Part shown: positions 1 through 8,222 of the stretch, in pieces | How positions within the stretch are numbered: position 1 is the stretch's first letter | Layout of the letters: every line of letters starts with the position of its first letter | Source of the DNA: G020354645 sp050053515 | Lineage (GTDB): Bacteria; Desulfobacterota; Desulfobacteria; Desulfobacterales; G020354645 | Direction: 5' to 3' | DNA: 17,287 bases | Assembly (NCBI GenBank): GCA_050053515.1 | Contig: JASFTQ010000067.1 | Location: 1 to 17,287 of the forward strand | The notes under the pieces: model-generated | What the model was told of the DNA's origin: nothing | Databases searched by the model: none | What the model saw: the letters and a program-made list of their open reading frames with translations, nothing else | Program-made: the position numbers and the translations under genes

Positions 1-322
1 AAAGGATACAAATCTCGACGGGCAGTTGCCCATTGAACAGTGAAAAGGAATGATAAGATTGGCGCTTTAATTCACAATTCAAGCTTTGACCCCTTGCACC
101 CCTCGCACCTGCATTTCAGGCAGCACCGTATGATCAGATTAAGATATGTTCGGTGGTAAGGTTAAAAAAATTGTTGACTTAATGCTACGGTGTGGTATCT
201 ATTGTGACCTTTTCCCACCCTTCTGGATTTTTAATCGGATCTCTTTGGCATTATAAGATACCTTTTTAAGGCTATAGGCTTCAGTAATCCAAATTTAACG
301 TTTGAATGTAGGAGTGTGTATC
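1..322. other. Intergenic region at the left edge
   Basis: No open frame with a ribosome binding site or recognisable product is visible on either strand. Near the edge, GGGCA/TGCCC (20-31) forms a short palindrome. The right part holds the promoter candidate listed separately and the leader of the exported-protein gene. The left part could be the downstream region of a gene outside the window. Confidence 0.5.
174..201 (+). promoter_or_regulatory. Candidate promoter for the exported-protein gene
   Basis: TTGACT at 174-179 matches the -35 consensus at five of six positions. TATCTA lies at 196-201 after a 16-base spacer and is a weak -10. Transcription would start about 115 bases before the ATG at 323. 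The -10 is poor, so this is only a candidate. Confidence 0.35.
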
Positions 323-844
323 ATGAAGAAAACATTTTTTATTAGTTCGGTAATTATTCTATTTGGCTTAAGTTTAATATCACAGGCAGACGAACCGTAT
401 GCACCAAAACTCAAAGCCCCTTCAAATATCAAGGAGGGCTCACCAGCATATCTTGGCGTGGTGATGCTAAAATCTGCCGAAGTGCCTCCTAAATCATCCG
501 TTGGAATTCCGCCTTACCCGGGTGCACTCATTATTCAAACTACCAAGGGCATGGAGATGGAAATCAGAGGAAACAAGCAAACCTGCTATCCCTATATTAA
601 AATGTTGTCTTCAGATGATGGTGACACGGTTATATCTTTTTACAAAGAAAAGCTTAAAGGATACAAGTACGTGAATCAGTTTGGCGGGATGATCAGGGTT
701 TTCTGGCAAGGCAATGAAGATTTTAACCCGATGGACATGGATCAACGCTGCACCACCGTTGCGGTTCAGGTATCTGATGGAGACATCTACAAAGAACTCA
801 TGCCGGATGTCAAATCATCGATTGAAATAACCTACCAGCCATGA
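323..844 (+). CDS. Exported protein of unknown function, 173 aa
   Basis: The chosen ATG at 323 follows TAGGAG (309-314) at a normal distance and opens directly into a signal peptide: a basic MKK, a hydrophobic stretch (about residues 4-20) and a likely cut after SQA. A TTG at 302 in the same frame would put seven residues before the signal and has no ribosome binding site. The mature part carries IPPYPGA followed by a segment ending in DTVISFYKEKL. The pairing of a proline/glycine 'YPGA' patch with a later 'FYKEKL' helix is something I associate with small periplasmic or lipoprotein-like proteins of unknown function, but I cannot name a family. There is no lipobox cysteine, so it is probably periplasmic. 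It stands alone, with the next gene convergent. Confidence 0.8.
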   Translation: MKKTFFISSVIILFGLSLISQADEPYAPKLKAPSNIKEGSPAYLGVVMLKSAEVPPKSSVGIPPYPGALIIQTTKGMEMEIRGNKQTCYPYIKMLSSDDGDTVISFYKEKLKGYKYVNQFGGMIRVFWQGNEDFNPMDMDQRCTTVAVQVSDGDIYKELMPDVKSSIEITYQP

Positions 845-996
845 AATATAAATAAATTTAGGGGACAGGCATATGTTAATGGGGTTTTATACATGATTAA
901 CTCCATCGCGTGGCGTTGCTGGGAAGCTGTATGCTCGATGCTGGATAGGGAGGAGGAATTTAGTGGACGTTTATGCGTTTCTCTGAATTCTTGTTT

Positions 997-2163
997 TTAT
1001 GGTTTGAGCAGATCCATATGTCGGGTGAGGACAGCGTCGATAATCAATTTGCCGGTCAACTTTAATTTTGCCAGGCGACCGTTCTTGCCGGCCATCAGGA
1101 TTTCGTGAAGATCTTCCCGCGTTTGCGGCGGTCTTTTTTCGGCAGGTTTTTTCACAAGGGTGATGGATTGGGTCGGGCAAACGGCGACACAAAGACCGCA
1201 TCCGACACAGCGGTCAAGGTCCACCGCCGCCGGCTGCTTTTTTTCAGAAACGATTACCGTATTGACCTGGCAGCGTTTCTCGCAGGCACCGCAGCCTTGG
1301 CAGGTGCCGCTGTCGACTGACGCATGAAAGTTTGAGGCCCAAAAATCCAGTGGTTTGGGGAGGATTTTGTGGACCCTTAACATCCCACAGCAGCATCCGC
1401 AACATGAACAGATGAACTCGGCCCTTGCCGTATTGGACGGCTGAAGCACCAGTCCCTGCTTTTGATTCTGTTCGATGATCGACACCGCTTCATCCCGGGT
1501 AATCTCTCTGCCGCCGCCGCTTGACAGAACCATCCGGGCCATGCTGCCGACGGCAAGACAGGTTTCTTTGCGATCCGTTGCCTCACAGGGTTTTCCCTCA
1601 AGCGACTTTTTTTTGCGGCAAATGCATTCAATGATCACAAAGGGTTCTTCAGCCTGTTGCAACAATGTCGTCACTTCATCAAAGGTGCTGACATGGTGTT
1701 GCGGGTGAATACTCTTAGAGACCGGAATGGTGCGCATTTGCGGAAGTTTGGTACTTAAAAATGCAATACCAAAATTCTTACTCTTCGTGTATTCGTCAAA
1801 ATCCTTGATAAACTCGGGGGTTAGACGGTTGAGTTGAAACTCGTACATCCCCACAACAAGGGGTGCATTGCAATAATACGTTTTGCCGTTCCGGATTTTG
1901 AATTCAATTCCTCCCTTGTTTTGAATGCGTTCAAGAGACTTTTGCAGTTCAGCGGGTGAATCGACCAAGTGGCCGGCCCTTTTGAAAATCGTTTCCAGCG
2001 GCTCGAATTTATAACTCAAACAGCAGGCATGCTCAGCCTCTTCGGGTGTAAAAATATGCTTCAGAATTTTCAGCTCAACGCCTGAACGGGTCGCCGGAAA
2101 CCCGACGGCTTGCTTGTCTAAATGCTTTTGCAATTTGACATAAACCTGTTCATTTTGTTTCAC
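997..2163 (-). CDS. Cysteine-rich 4Fe-4S cluster protein, 388 aa
   Basis: This is a soluble iron-sulfur protein that probably moves electrons; its partner is unknown. The C-terminal part is a classic two-cluster ferredoxin domain: CQGCGACEKRC (C288, C291, C294, C298) and CVGCGLCVAVCP (C319, C322, C325, C329). Before it lie two further cysteine groups: C180-I-C182 followed by C193 and C202, and a dense CSCCGCCCG run at 252-260. These could hold one or two more clusters. Residues 1-110 lack cysteine clusters and look helical, possibly a winged-helix-like region, including the stretch EEAEHACCLSYKFEPLETIF. No signal peptide or membrane segment is seen. AGGTAT lies just upstream of the ATG (minus strand). 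I recognise the general type as common in sulfate-reducing Desulfobacterota, but no specific reaction can be given. Confidence 0.85.
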   Translation of the reverse strand: MKQNEQVYVKLQKHLDKQAVGFPATRSGVELKILKHIFTPEEAEHACCLSYKFEPLETIFKRAGHLVDSPAELQKSLERIQNKGGIEFKIRNGKTYYCNAPLVVGMYEFQLNRLTPEFIKDFDEYTKSKNFGIAFLSTKLPQMRTIPVSKSIHPQHHVSTFDEVTTLLQQAEEPFVIIECICRKKKSLEGKPCEATDRKETCLAVGSMARMVLSSGGGREITRDEAVSIIEQNQKQGLVLQPSNTARAEFICSCCGCCCGMLRVHKILPKPLDFWASNFHASVDSGTCQGCGACEKRCQVNTVIVSEKKQPAAVDLDRCVGCGLCVAVCPTQSITLVKKPAEKRPPQTREDLHEILMAGKNGRLAKLKLTGKLIIDAVLTRHMDLLKP

Positions 2164-2194
2164 AAATACCTCCGCAAATAGGAATCAAATCTTT

Positions 2195-2232
2195 ACGGGC
2201 TGTTGCTCAAAAATGTTTGGGCAACAGCCCGT
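2195..2232. repeat. Long near-perfect hairpin (intergenic inverted repeat)
   Basis: The arm ACGGGCTGTTGC (2195-2206) pairs perfectly with GCAACAGCCCGT (2221-2232). The stem continues inward through a T-G wobble, C-G and three A-T pairs, giving about 17 pairs and a 4-base loop. It lies 31 bases upstream of the 4Fe-4S start and downstream of the lipoprotein gene, which is read in the same direction. No U-tract follows on the minus strand, so it is not a typical intrinsic terminator. It may be a Rho-blocking or processing hairpin, or a dispersed repeat. Confidence 0.7.
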
Positions 2233-2368
2233 TTACTCTCGACGGTTTTTAACAATAGCGAGGCCGGGTGCTTCAGGTACGCCATGGGGTCAGTTGTCGT
2301 TCACAAGTTTAGGTCGGCCTGCCGCCGTTGAAAACCGGATGGTTTTGGACTGCTGCAAAATTGCATAT

Positions 2369-3058
2369 TCACTGGATAATTCTAAAAGTGGAATGGAATC
2401 TTTGTTTGAATCCTTTGAGGTATTCGATATGTTTTTCCCGAAGCATTTGGTGGTTTTTGAATTCCTCACATGAAAAACCTGATCCAGCCAGCGATTCATA
2501 ATATCCAATTGAGATAAGGATATTTCCTTTTGAACCAACGACTCTTGCTGCGGTTTCCGTCAAGCCGCAATTTAAGGTATAGCCTTTGTCCATTGCATAC
2601 TTTGATATATATTTTTTTTCCGAGGGATACGTGTTTGACACATAATATTGATATGTATCCCCAGCTAAATAAACGTAGCCCGAATCAACTTTATTTTTTA
2701 TGCCGCCATACAGATCACTGGTGAAGAAAGTTTCCGTTTGGCGAAACTCAATGGCGAGGCCCTTTTTAGCGTTTGAATTCAGCGTTTGAAGGAAAACATA
2801 GGCGTCATATGTATTTTTTAACTGCCGGATGCCATCGACTGACGGTTGGTTCATTTCCGCAGAGACGTTCCCGATGAATTCGAACTCCGGACTGACCTTA
2901 ACTTTCAGCTCAGGGGTTGAAGAATACAAATTATTATCAACGACGACAACTTTGTCGATTACAGCCGCACAACCATAGATTAAGAACATCGTACCCAGTA
3001 ACATAATGATAGATCTTAGGCGTGGTTTCCGCCAATATTCGAAACGGTCATAGCTCAT
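2369..3058 (-). CDS. Predicted outer-membrane lipoprotein of unknown function, 229 aa
   Basis: The N-terminus has a basic stretch (RKPRLR) and a hydrophobic segment (about 17-29) ending in the lipobox LIYGC with C30, followed by AA. By the usual +2 rule this predicts sorting to the outer membrane. The ATG at 3058 is preceded on the minus strand by GGGGGT, but the Met at residue 19 or 24 could also start a shorter signal. The rest (a mixed beta/alpha region with SDLYGGIKNKVDSGYVYLAG and NCGLTETAARVVGSKGN) resembles no family I know. The downstream 4Fe-4S gene is 205 bases away beyond a large hairpin, so the two are probably not tightly co-transcribed. Confidence 0.8.
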   Translation of the reverse strand: MSYDRFEYWRKPRLRSIIMLLGTMFLIYGCAAVIDKVVVVDNNLYSSTPELKVKVSPEFEFIGNVSAEMNQPSVDGIRQLKNTYDAYVFLQTLNSNAKKGLAIEFRQTETFFTSDLYGGIKNKVDSGYVYLAGDTYQYYVSNTYPSEKKYISKYAMDKGYTLNCGLTETAARVVGSKGNILISIGYYESLAGSGFSCEEFKNHQMLREKHIEYLKGFKQRFHSTFRIIQ

Positions 3059-3400
3059 CTGTTACCCCCGCCGGGCTGATTTGTTCCGATTTGTTCCGGG
3101 GCTTCGCATCCATTCGACAGATAATCCATATTCTTAATTACCTTAGGTAGTTAACATTAATATAAATTGAAAGTGAACAAGATGCAAGAAATAACTTTAA
3201 CGTCGCGGGGAATGGGGGAATTCTGCTGGAGTAAAGGGAAGCCGGGAGGCAAGGCACCCAGGGCGCCAGCCGGAAGTTGACGCGCTTTGCACGAGCCAAG
3301 GTGCAAAGATGCAAGATATGGGGCGGGTGGCCGGCAAGCAAAGACCCTGACGTGTCGGTTCAAAGCTGATGGGACATGAGATGAAGTTGTAAAACCCGTT
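3059..3400. other. Intergenic region with no recognisable gene
   Basis: This 342-base stretch separates two minus-strand genes. The part next to the lipoprotein gene (about 3125-3180) is AT-rich and probably holds its promoter, though I could not settle a -35/-10 pair; it includes the small palindrome TACCTTAGGTA. The rest (3200-3370) is GC-rich. Open frames here use no convincing ribosome binding site and give proline/cysteine-rich nonsense-like products. Confidence 0.5.
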
Positions 3401-4228
3401 TTAGGCAAAAAGCATTTGACGCTTTGTTCTCAGATAATAATCGGAAATAAAGTTCAGCGGCTTTTTCGCTTTTTCAAAATTTTTATGCAGGATCCAGAAG
3501 ACATCGGATAATTCCGACTCAACCGCAGCCCGGTGCTCGGCAGCCAGCCGGTAAAATTGCCGCCCCTTCTTTTCATACTCCTCCGGACTTATCCGGGCCC
3601 TTCCGGCGATGGGGGGCCGTATTTCGCCCGAGAGCGGATATCGATAATTGTCCTCAGCAAAATCCGGGAATATGCCGAGAATAAAAAGACAGATATCCGC
3701 GATGCGCTTGTACAGCCCCAGGCGGTAATCACCTTCCAAAACTTCGCTAAACCGGATCAAGCTGATGATATCCATGTCGTTGAACCGAATCTTTTTCCAG
3801 ATGCCCTCGCGGATTCGAAAGGTGAAGGTGTAGCTTTCAATCCGGGTAAACGAAGACAGCATATCCGCCAGGTAAACCACAACAGATTTTTCGTTCAACA
3901 ATTCAACAAGATCCCGTGTGTCGAACACGGGGATGCTCATGGCGCGGGTTTTTTCAAGGGTGTAGCTCAACCTTTCAAGCTCTTTGGCGGCATTGCGCAA
4001 CAAGATTTCAAAGAAAAGAACGGGTGAAATCTTTAAAACAATTTCGTCGTCACCCATTAATCTACGGAACACTTTTTCGTCCGCGATAAACGATCGGCAA
4101 AAGTCGTCATCTTGCCGGATGATATTTTTCAAACTGGATTTATCCCTGACCTCCGGGGCGGCGGCCCCGACCAGAAAATCCAGATCGCGATCGGACAGTC
4201 TCAAAACGGTCAGCTGTTTAACGGGCAT
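3401..4228 (-). CDS. Conserved-looking soluble protein of unknown function, 275 aa
   Basis: The ATG at 4228 follows AAGGG on the minus strand at a normal distance, and a TATAAT box lies about 50 bases further up. The product has no signal peptide, no membrane segment and no cysteine cluster. It is rich in helix-forming, charged sequence (for example LRLSDRDLDFLVG near the start and ISPEEYEKKGRQFYRLAAEHR near 215). I do not recognise a catalytic motif or a named domain. Codon use and composition look like those of its neighbours, so it is very probably a real gene. It is divergent from the zinc-ribbon membrane protein gene. No function is proposed. Confidence 0.8.
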   Translation of the reverse strand: MPVKQLTVLRLSDRDLDFLVGAAAPEVRDKSSLKNIIRQDDDFCRSFIADEKVFRRLMGDDEIVLKISPVLFFEILLRNAAKELERLSYTLEKTRAMSIPVFDTRDLVELLNEKSVVVYLADMLSSFTRIESYTFTFRIREGIWKKIRFNDMDIISLIRFSEVLEGDYRLGLYKRIADICLFILGIFPDFAEDNYRYPLSGEIRPPIAGRARISPEEYEKKGRQFYRLAAEHRAAVESELSDVFWILHKNFEKAKKPLNFISDYYLRTKRQMLFA

Positions 4229-4277
4229 CTTTTTCCCTTCTTCTTATCGCGAGCCTATTTATTCGTAATCCTTATAA

Positions 4278-4308
4278 ATTATAGTAAGACGCCAATTTGC
4301 AACGGCAA
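4278..4308 (-). promoter_or_regulatory. Candidate promoter for the unknown 275-aa protein gene
   Basis: Reading the minus strand, a perfect TATAAT lies at 4283-4278. TTGCCG at 4308-4303 is the best -35, but its 19-base spacer is long; TTGCAA (4302-4297) is too close at 13 bases. The -10 is convincing, the -35 is not. Confidence 0.45.
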
Positions 4309-4459
4309 GAGGTTGGAAGGCGAGGCGGGTGGGAGACCCAGGCAACGGGGTGGCGGTCTCGCAAGCGGATTGAATTTGAAAGTAGGCGGTCGGCCGCAAG
4401 ATAATGTCGGATGGTAAACCCGCTGAATTTTCCATAAAATAGCCACTTTGCCAACTATA

Positions 4460-4468
4460 TGTTATAAT
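4460..4468 (+). promoter_or_regulatory. Extended -10 promoter for the zinc-ribbon membrane protein gene
   Basis: TGTTATAAT at 4460-4468 is a perfect extended -10 (TGn followed by TATAAT). No good -35 lies 17 bases upstream, which fits an extended -10 promoter. A transcript starting near 4475 would have a leader of about 115 bases. Confidence 0.5.
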
Positions 4469-4589
4469 ATCAAGAGCGCAATCGTAATCAGGGCCGCAAT
4501 TGAGGTCTTGAGGTCGCAGCGTTTGGGAAAACACAGCACGTCCGTAAATAACAGATCAGGTCACTGCTGATCAACCCGTGGGGTAAGCT

Positions 4590-5951
4590 ATGCAAGACCA
4601 ACGCTACAATATTGTTTACAGGGGTAAAACAGCGCCGGGGCGGCAAACCGAAGAGGTCAAGCGAAATTTAGCAAGCCTTTTCAAACTTAGTAGGGAAAAA
4701 ATAAACCAGCTTTTTTCCGGCAACCCGGTCACCATTGCTAAGAATGTGAGCCACCAGTCCGCAGCGAAATACAAAAAAACGTTCGAAACAGCAGGGGCTG
4801 TATGCAGCGTCGTGGAGGCAAAAGACCATAATGAAATCCCGAAATTGGATCCATCGCAGATAATTATCTGTCCAAAGTGCGGCTTTGAACAGGAGAAAAA
4901 CGAAGAATGCCAAAAGTGCGGAATCGTCATAAGCAAATATTCACAACGGGCGGACGTCCCCCCGCCGGTCATCCCGCAGAGAAAAGTCCCCCCTTATTTT
5001 TCGGTTTCGAAGACAAAACTGATTTTGATGTCAATATTCACACTCGGCCTTTACGAGATTTACTGGTTCTATAAGAATTGGAAACAAATTAAAATAAGTA
5101 CCCGCCAAAACATGCGCCCTTTCTGGCGAGCTGTTTTTTCAATTTTCTTTTGCTACGCGCTGTTCAAAAATGTGCAGGACTCAACCGACGTATATGGCGG
5201 CAGACAGGATATTAACCCGGGCTGGCTTGCGGCCGGCTATATCCTTATGAGCATGATGTACAAACTACCGGACCCCTTCTGGGCAGTCAGTCTTCTGGCA
5301 TTCCTGCCGCTGCTGCCTGTTCAGGGTGCAATCAATAGTATTAATACCAAGGTGGCCCCCACTGCGGCGCGAAACACGAACTTCTCCGTGAAAAACATCT
5401 TGGTCATGGTCATCGGCGGTATTATTTTGAGTTTGGCCGCATTGGATATGGCTGTTCCCACCTCATTTCTGAACCGCTTCGAGCAGAGTGCCTGGGAGGA
5501 GTTCGTCTCGGAAGACGGTAATTTTATAGTTTTATTACCGGGAATCCCCGAAGAGGACAGCGAAAGCATGCAAACCCAGGCGGGGACGATCCAGCGTCAA
5601 TCATTCTTTATCGAGGACAATGGCGGACAGGCAACATACCTCGTCATGTATCTGGATTATCCGCGAGACATAGTCGAAATGGCAGGTTCCGATCAGATTT
5701 TCGAAAGCATTCGCGATGACCTGATGGTGACATACAGGGGGACTGTCAATAACGAAAAGTTTGTTCTTTTGGATGACACTACAGGCCGGGAGTTTGACTT
5801 CGAAGGAACGTGGAATAACGGTGTGATATTTGGACATGTGAGAACTTTTTGGATCGACCAGCGATTGTATATGTTGATGGCCCTGGGAACCGAAGAAGAA
5901 GTTGTCGAGGAAGATATTGCTAGATTTTTTGGTTCCTTTGAATATTTGTGA
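4590..5951 (+). CDS. Multi-domain zinc-ribbon membrane protein (DUF4234-like), 453 aa
   Basis: Four parts can be seen. Residues 5-76 form a small domain (YNIVYRGKTAPGR...VKRNLASLFKLS...LFSGNPVTIAKNV) of a type I have seen at the N-terminus of proteobacterial membrane proteins. Residues 92-117 are a zinc ribbon with C94, C97, C107 and C110. Residues 143-290 hold about five hydrophobic segments and include LGLYEIYWFYKNWKQIK, the signature of DUF4234-like membrane proteins. Residues about 300-453 are soluble and probably periplasmic (EDGNFIVLLPGIPEED..., then alternating beta strands). The role is unknown; cytoplasmic zinc-ribbon sensing linked to a periplasmic domain is only a guess. The ATG is preceded by GTGGGG. 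The zinc ribbon closely resembles that of the 246-aa metallopeptidase-like protein at 8482-9222. Confidence 0.85.
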   Translation: MQDQRYNIVYRGKTAPGRQTEEVKRNLASLFKLSREKINQLFSGNPVTIAKNVSHQSAAKYKKTFETAGAVCSVVEAKDHNEIPKLDPSQIIICPKCGFEQEKNEECQKCGIVISKYSQRADVPPPVIPQRKVPPYFSVSKTKLILMSIFTLGLYEIYWFYKNWKQIKISTRQNMRPFWRAVFSIFFCYALFKNVQDSTDVYGGRQDINPGWLAAGYILMSMMYKLPDPFWAVSLLAFLPLLPVQGAINSINTKVAPTAARNTNFSVKNILVMVIGGIILSLAALDMAVPTSFLNRFEQSAWEEFVSEDGNFIVLLPGIPEEDSESMQTQAGTIQRQSFFIEDNGGQATYLVMYLDYPRDIVEMAGSDQIFESIRDDLMVTYRGTVNNEKFVLLDDTTGREFDFEGTWNNGVIFGHVRTFWIDQRLYMLMALGTEEEVVEEDIARFFGSFEYL

Positions 5952-6076
5952 TTTTTTGGTTCTTCTCACAAATGGATCCCCATGATAGGGATTGAAGCGT
6001 ACCCCGCAGCAAGCTGCAGGGAATGCGCTCACTTTCACGGTTCAAAATCGCTTCATTTCGTCTTTTTTCCCATTTG

Positions 6077-6100
6077 ATCCGCCAGAGATCTTTGGCGGAT
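6077..6100. repeat. Hairpin between convergent genes
   Basis: ATCCGCCA (6077-6084) pairs perfectly with TGGCGGAT (6093-6100) across an 8-base loop. It lies between the ends of the zinc-ribbon membrane protein gene (+) and the aspartate kinase gene (-). No run of T follows on either strand, so a role as a two-way terminator is possible but not shown. Confidence 0.4.
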
Positions 6101-6189
6101 GGCGTTCGTTGCCCGGGGAGTGCGCAGAGCTGAAAGCTCAAGATAAATGCTGAGAAGCAAGTGCCCGGTGCGCCCAGCTTATCGGGGGC

Positions 6190-7407
6190 TTAGATGCTGC
6201 GGACGGCTGTCCAGCGGGTGTGGCAGAGTTGCACACTTTTTTCGATCTGGCGGCGCGGCACCAGCAGGGAAATACGAAATGAGGTCGTGGTGATGCCCAA
6301 CACGGGTATAGCGCTGTGTTCGAGCAGATCAACCGTTTCCAGAAGCGTCAAGCTATTGCGGTTTAACCCCTCGCCGATCAGCGACAGCGCTGCCAAATCC
6401 GTATCAAAAGCGATTCCCGCACCAATGGTGTCCACCAATGTATCTTTTATTTGTTCCCAGCCAACGGCATTTTGCACAGAAACTACAAAGGAGGCCTTTA
6501 ATTGCTCCTCGCCGGCAGTTGTCTCGGTGACATTTACCTCCTTGATCGGAACCTGCTCGCTTTCCAGGTATTTGGCGGCCTGCTTGAAAAGGGCCAGTGC
6601 GGTGGTGCCCTGCAACCGGATTCGCTCAACTTGTTTTTCACTGACCACCGCCTGCACTCCGGTGATGGTGCCGGGCGAAATCCTGCGAATGACGGTTTCT
6701 TTACCCGGCTTGAAAGTGCTGCGGGCGTAAATGGCGATGTTCTTTTCTTTGGCAAATTGCACGGCGTGGGCATGCAGCACCTTAGCGCCGGCCATGCTCA
6801 TCTCTTGCATGACGGGATACGAGATCTCCGGCAAATGCCGAGCCTGGGCCACCAGGGTCGGGTCGGCCGAATAAATACCGTCCACATCAGAGTATATCTC
6901 GCAGCGCTCGGCATCCAGTGCGGCCGCCAGTGCCACCGCTGTGGTGTCCGAGCCGCCGCGTCCCAGGGTAGTGATGTCCCGCTTGTAACTGACCCCCTGA
7001 AAGCCACCGATGATCACCACCTTGCCCCCAGCCATCTCGTCTTGCACCCGAAACGGCCGGACTTCGATGACCTGGGCGTCATTGTGGCGGTCGTTGGTGA
7101 TGATGCCGGCCTGGGAGCCGGTCAGCGAAACCGCATCAAGTCCCAGTTGATGCAGCGACATACACAGCAAAGACATGGTGATTCGCTCTCCGGTTGAAAG
7201 CAGCATGTCCATCTCTCGCCGCGGTGGTTTGGGCGAAATTCCGCGAGCCATGGCAACGAGATCGTCGGTTGTCTTCCCCATGGCCGAAACGACCACGGCG
7301 ATATCGATATTTTGCGCCCGGATATCGGCAATCAGCCGCGCAATTTTTCGCAGTTTGTCCACATCCGCCACACTGCTGCCGCCGTATTTCTGAACAATGC
7401 AGGCCAT
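6190..7407 (-). CDS. lysC: Aspartate kinase
   Basis: Aspartokinase (EC 2.7.2.4) phosphorylates L-aspartate, the first step toward lysine, threonine, methionine and diaminopimelate, in the cytoplasm. The kinase domain shows KYGGSSV at 7-13 (usually KFGGTSV), STGERI at 71-76, TGSQAGI at 96-102, the TTLGRGGSDTTA nucleotide/aspartate region at 146-157 and YSDVDGIYSADP at 172-183. Residues about 260-405 form the two ACT regulatory domains. At 405 aa the length is normal for the short, lysine/threonine-regulated class. The second ACT domain is unusual: the common ISTSEIKIS-type strand reads ITTTSFRIS, and the preceding helix (LNRNSLTLLETVDLL) is far from the usual GVA-type sequence. Feedback control may therefore differ, or this may be a second aspartokinase. 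GGAGG lies 10 bases before the ATG. No biosynthetic neighbours are present. Confidence 0.93.
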   Translation of the reverse strand: MACIVQKYGGSSVADVDKLRKIARLIADIRAQNIDIAVVVSAMGKTTDDLVAMARGISPKPPRREMDMLLSTGERITMSLLCMSLHQLGLDAVSLTGSQAGIITNDRHNDAQVIEVRPFRVQDEMAGGKVVIIGGFQGVSYKRDITTLGRGGSDTTAVALAAALDAERCEIYSDVDGIYSADPTLVAQARHLPEISYPVMQEMSMAGAKVLHAHAVQFAKEKNIAIYARSTFKPGKETVIRRISPGTITGVQAVVSEKQVERIRLQGTTALALFKQAAKYLESEQVPIKEVNVTETTAGEEQLKASFVVSVQNAVGWEQIKDTLVDTIGAGIAFDTDLAALSLIGEGLNRNSLTLLETVDLLEHSAIPVLGITTTSFRISLLVPRRQIEKSVQLCHTRWTAVRSI

Positions 7408-7507
7408 ATCCGCAAAGCCTCCGCTTTCAAGCCAGGTTCTGTTTAAAGGGGTCGGGAAGTTTTTTTTGCCGACCTTTGATACTAGCGGAATGAATTATCA
7501 GTCGATT

Positions 7508-7536
7508 AGTATACCACATCGCTATCTGATCTTGAA
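7508..7536 (-). promoter_or_regulatory. Candidate promoter for the aspartate kinase gene
   Basis: On the minus strand TGGTATACT (7516-7508) is an extended -10 with TATACT as the hexamer. TTCAAG at 7536-7531 is a weak -35 at an exact 17-base spacing. The predicted start gives a leader of about 95 bases. No attenuator-like leader peptide was recognised in it. Confidence 0.45.
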
Positions 7537-7658
7537 CAACGAATAACCCAGCAAACGTCTCGCGATGATTCGTTATCAGTGGGATCAAACATGAGGACAA
7601 CCGCCATTTGAAAGGTGATTCATGCCGAACCGGCAATTTCCGTGTCATCGGATTAGGA

Positions 7659-8222
7659 TTAGAGATGCCGGCGGATATTCCGCGGTTTGGCTTCCTCATC
7701 AGAAAAGCCGTAAAAAGATTGTAAAATATTCGATATGAATTTCTCACGATCCGCTTTTTTGGGAAGGTGCGATTTGAGTGAATTGGATAAATCAGTTATC
7801 AAAAGTGATCTATTTTCACGCGGCGTGCTTTTCTTTGGAGCAAAGTCAAGTTGGTGAGGCATTATTTTAACGGCGATTGAAATTGGAAAGAGTTCAAAGT
7901 AGGGATCTTTGGCTGCTAATTTTCTGTTGGCCTTATTCACAGTGTTATCAATTTTTTTTCGAATATTCGATTTGGCTTTTCTAAAAAGCTTCTGATGTTC
8001 CTGCATCGGCTTTTTATCACTCCAGATATTATAAAAGCCTGTTTCTATGGTAAACGTGACTTTTGATAATGCATCTGAGGTCATTTTTGCTAATTCATCA
8101 TATACACTTTCTCGCTGTCCTTTAAGCTTTTTCATCTTGATGCGCTGCTTTTTCGTAAAATAACCCGGGGATTCATAAATTGATTCAATCGCATCTTTGA
8201 ATTTTTTAATTTCCGTTTTCAT
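7659..8222 (-). CDS. Small basic, helix-rich protein of unknown function, 187 aa
   Basis: The ATG at 8222 is preceded on the minus strand by an excellent AGGAGG with a 5-base spacer; a GTG one codon earlier would sit too close to it. The product is very rich in lysine and arginine (KKFKDAIESIYESPGYFTKKQRIKMKKLKG and on), with helical, possibly coiled-coil stretches over residues 1-110. No signal peptide, membrane segment, HTH or cysteine motif was found. The second half (HQLDFAPKKS... LITDLSNSLKSHLPKK...) is also mostly helical. It is AT-richer than its neighbours and may have been acquired horizontally. A nucleic-acid-binding role would fit the charge but is only a guess. Confidence 0.75.
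   Translation of the reverse strand: MKTEIKKFKDAIESIYESPGYFTKKQRIKMKKLKGQRESVYDELAKMTSDALSKVTFTIETGFYNIWSDKKPMQEHQKLFRKAKSNIRKKIDNTVNKANRKLAAKDPYFELFPISIAVKIMPHQLDFAPKKSTPRENRSLLITDLSNSLKSHLPKKADREKFISNILQSFYGFSDEEAKPRNIRRHL

Larger units (their letters stand above)
4229..4589. other. Divergent intergenic region
   Basis: The 361 bases between two divergent genes hold a TATAAT box for each. Between the boxes is a GC-rich block (about 4300-4410) with the inverted pair GAGACC (4333-4338) and GGTCTC (4355-4360). Just before the plus-strand start is a 6-bp hairpin, GATCAG (4554-4559) with CTGATC (4567-4572), that ends near the ribosome binding site GTGGGG. No coding sequence is evident. Confidence 0.5.

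Noticed and set aside
971..1201. Minus-strand frame of 76 aa inside the 4Fe-4S gene
   Set aside because: It overlaps the real gene on the same strand in another frame and has no start signal.
893..1708. Several open frames opposite the 4Fe-4S gene (893-1108, 1105-1320, 1377-1631, 1475-1708)
   Set aside because: They overlap the strongly supported cysteine-cluster gene in other frames or on the opposite strand, lack binding sites and have no domain.
4229..4589. Frames in the divergent region (91 and 101 aa)
   Set aside because: They run across promoter elements or into the neighbouring gene antisense and have no coding signals.
6194..7493. Plus-strand frames of 178 and 231 aa opposite the aspartate kinase gene
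   Set aside because: They are antisense shadows of a conserved gene with clear kinase motifs; their products show no family features.
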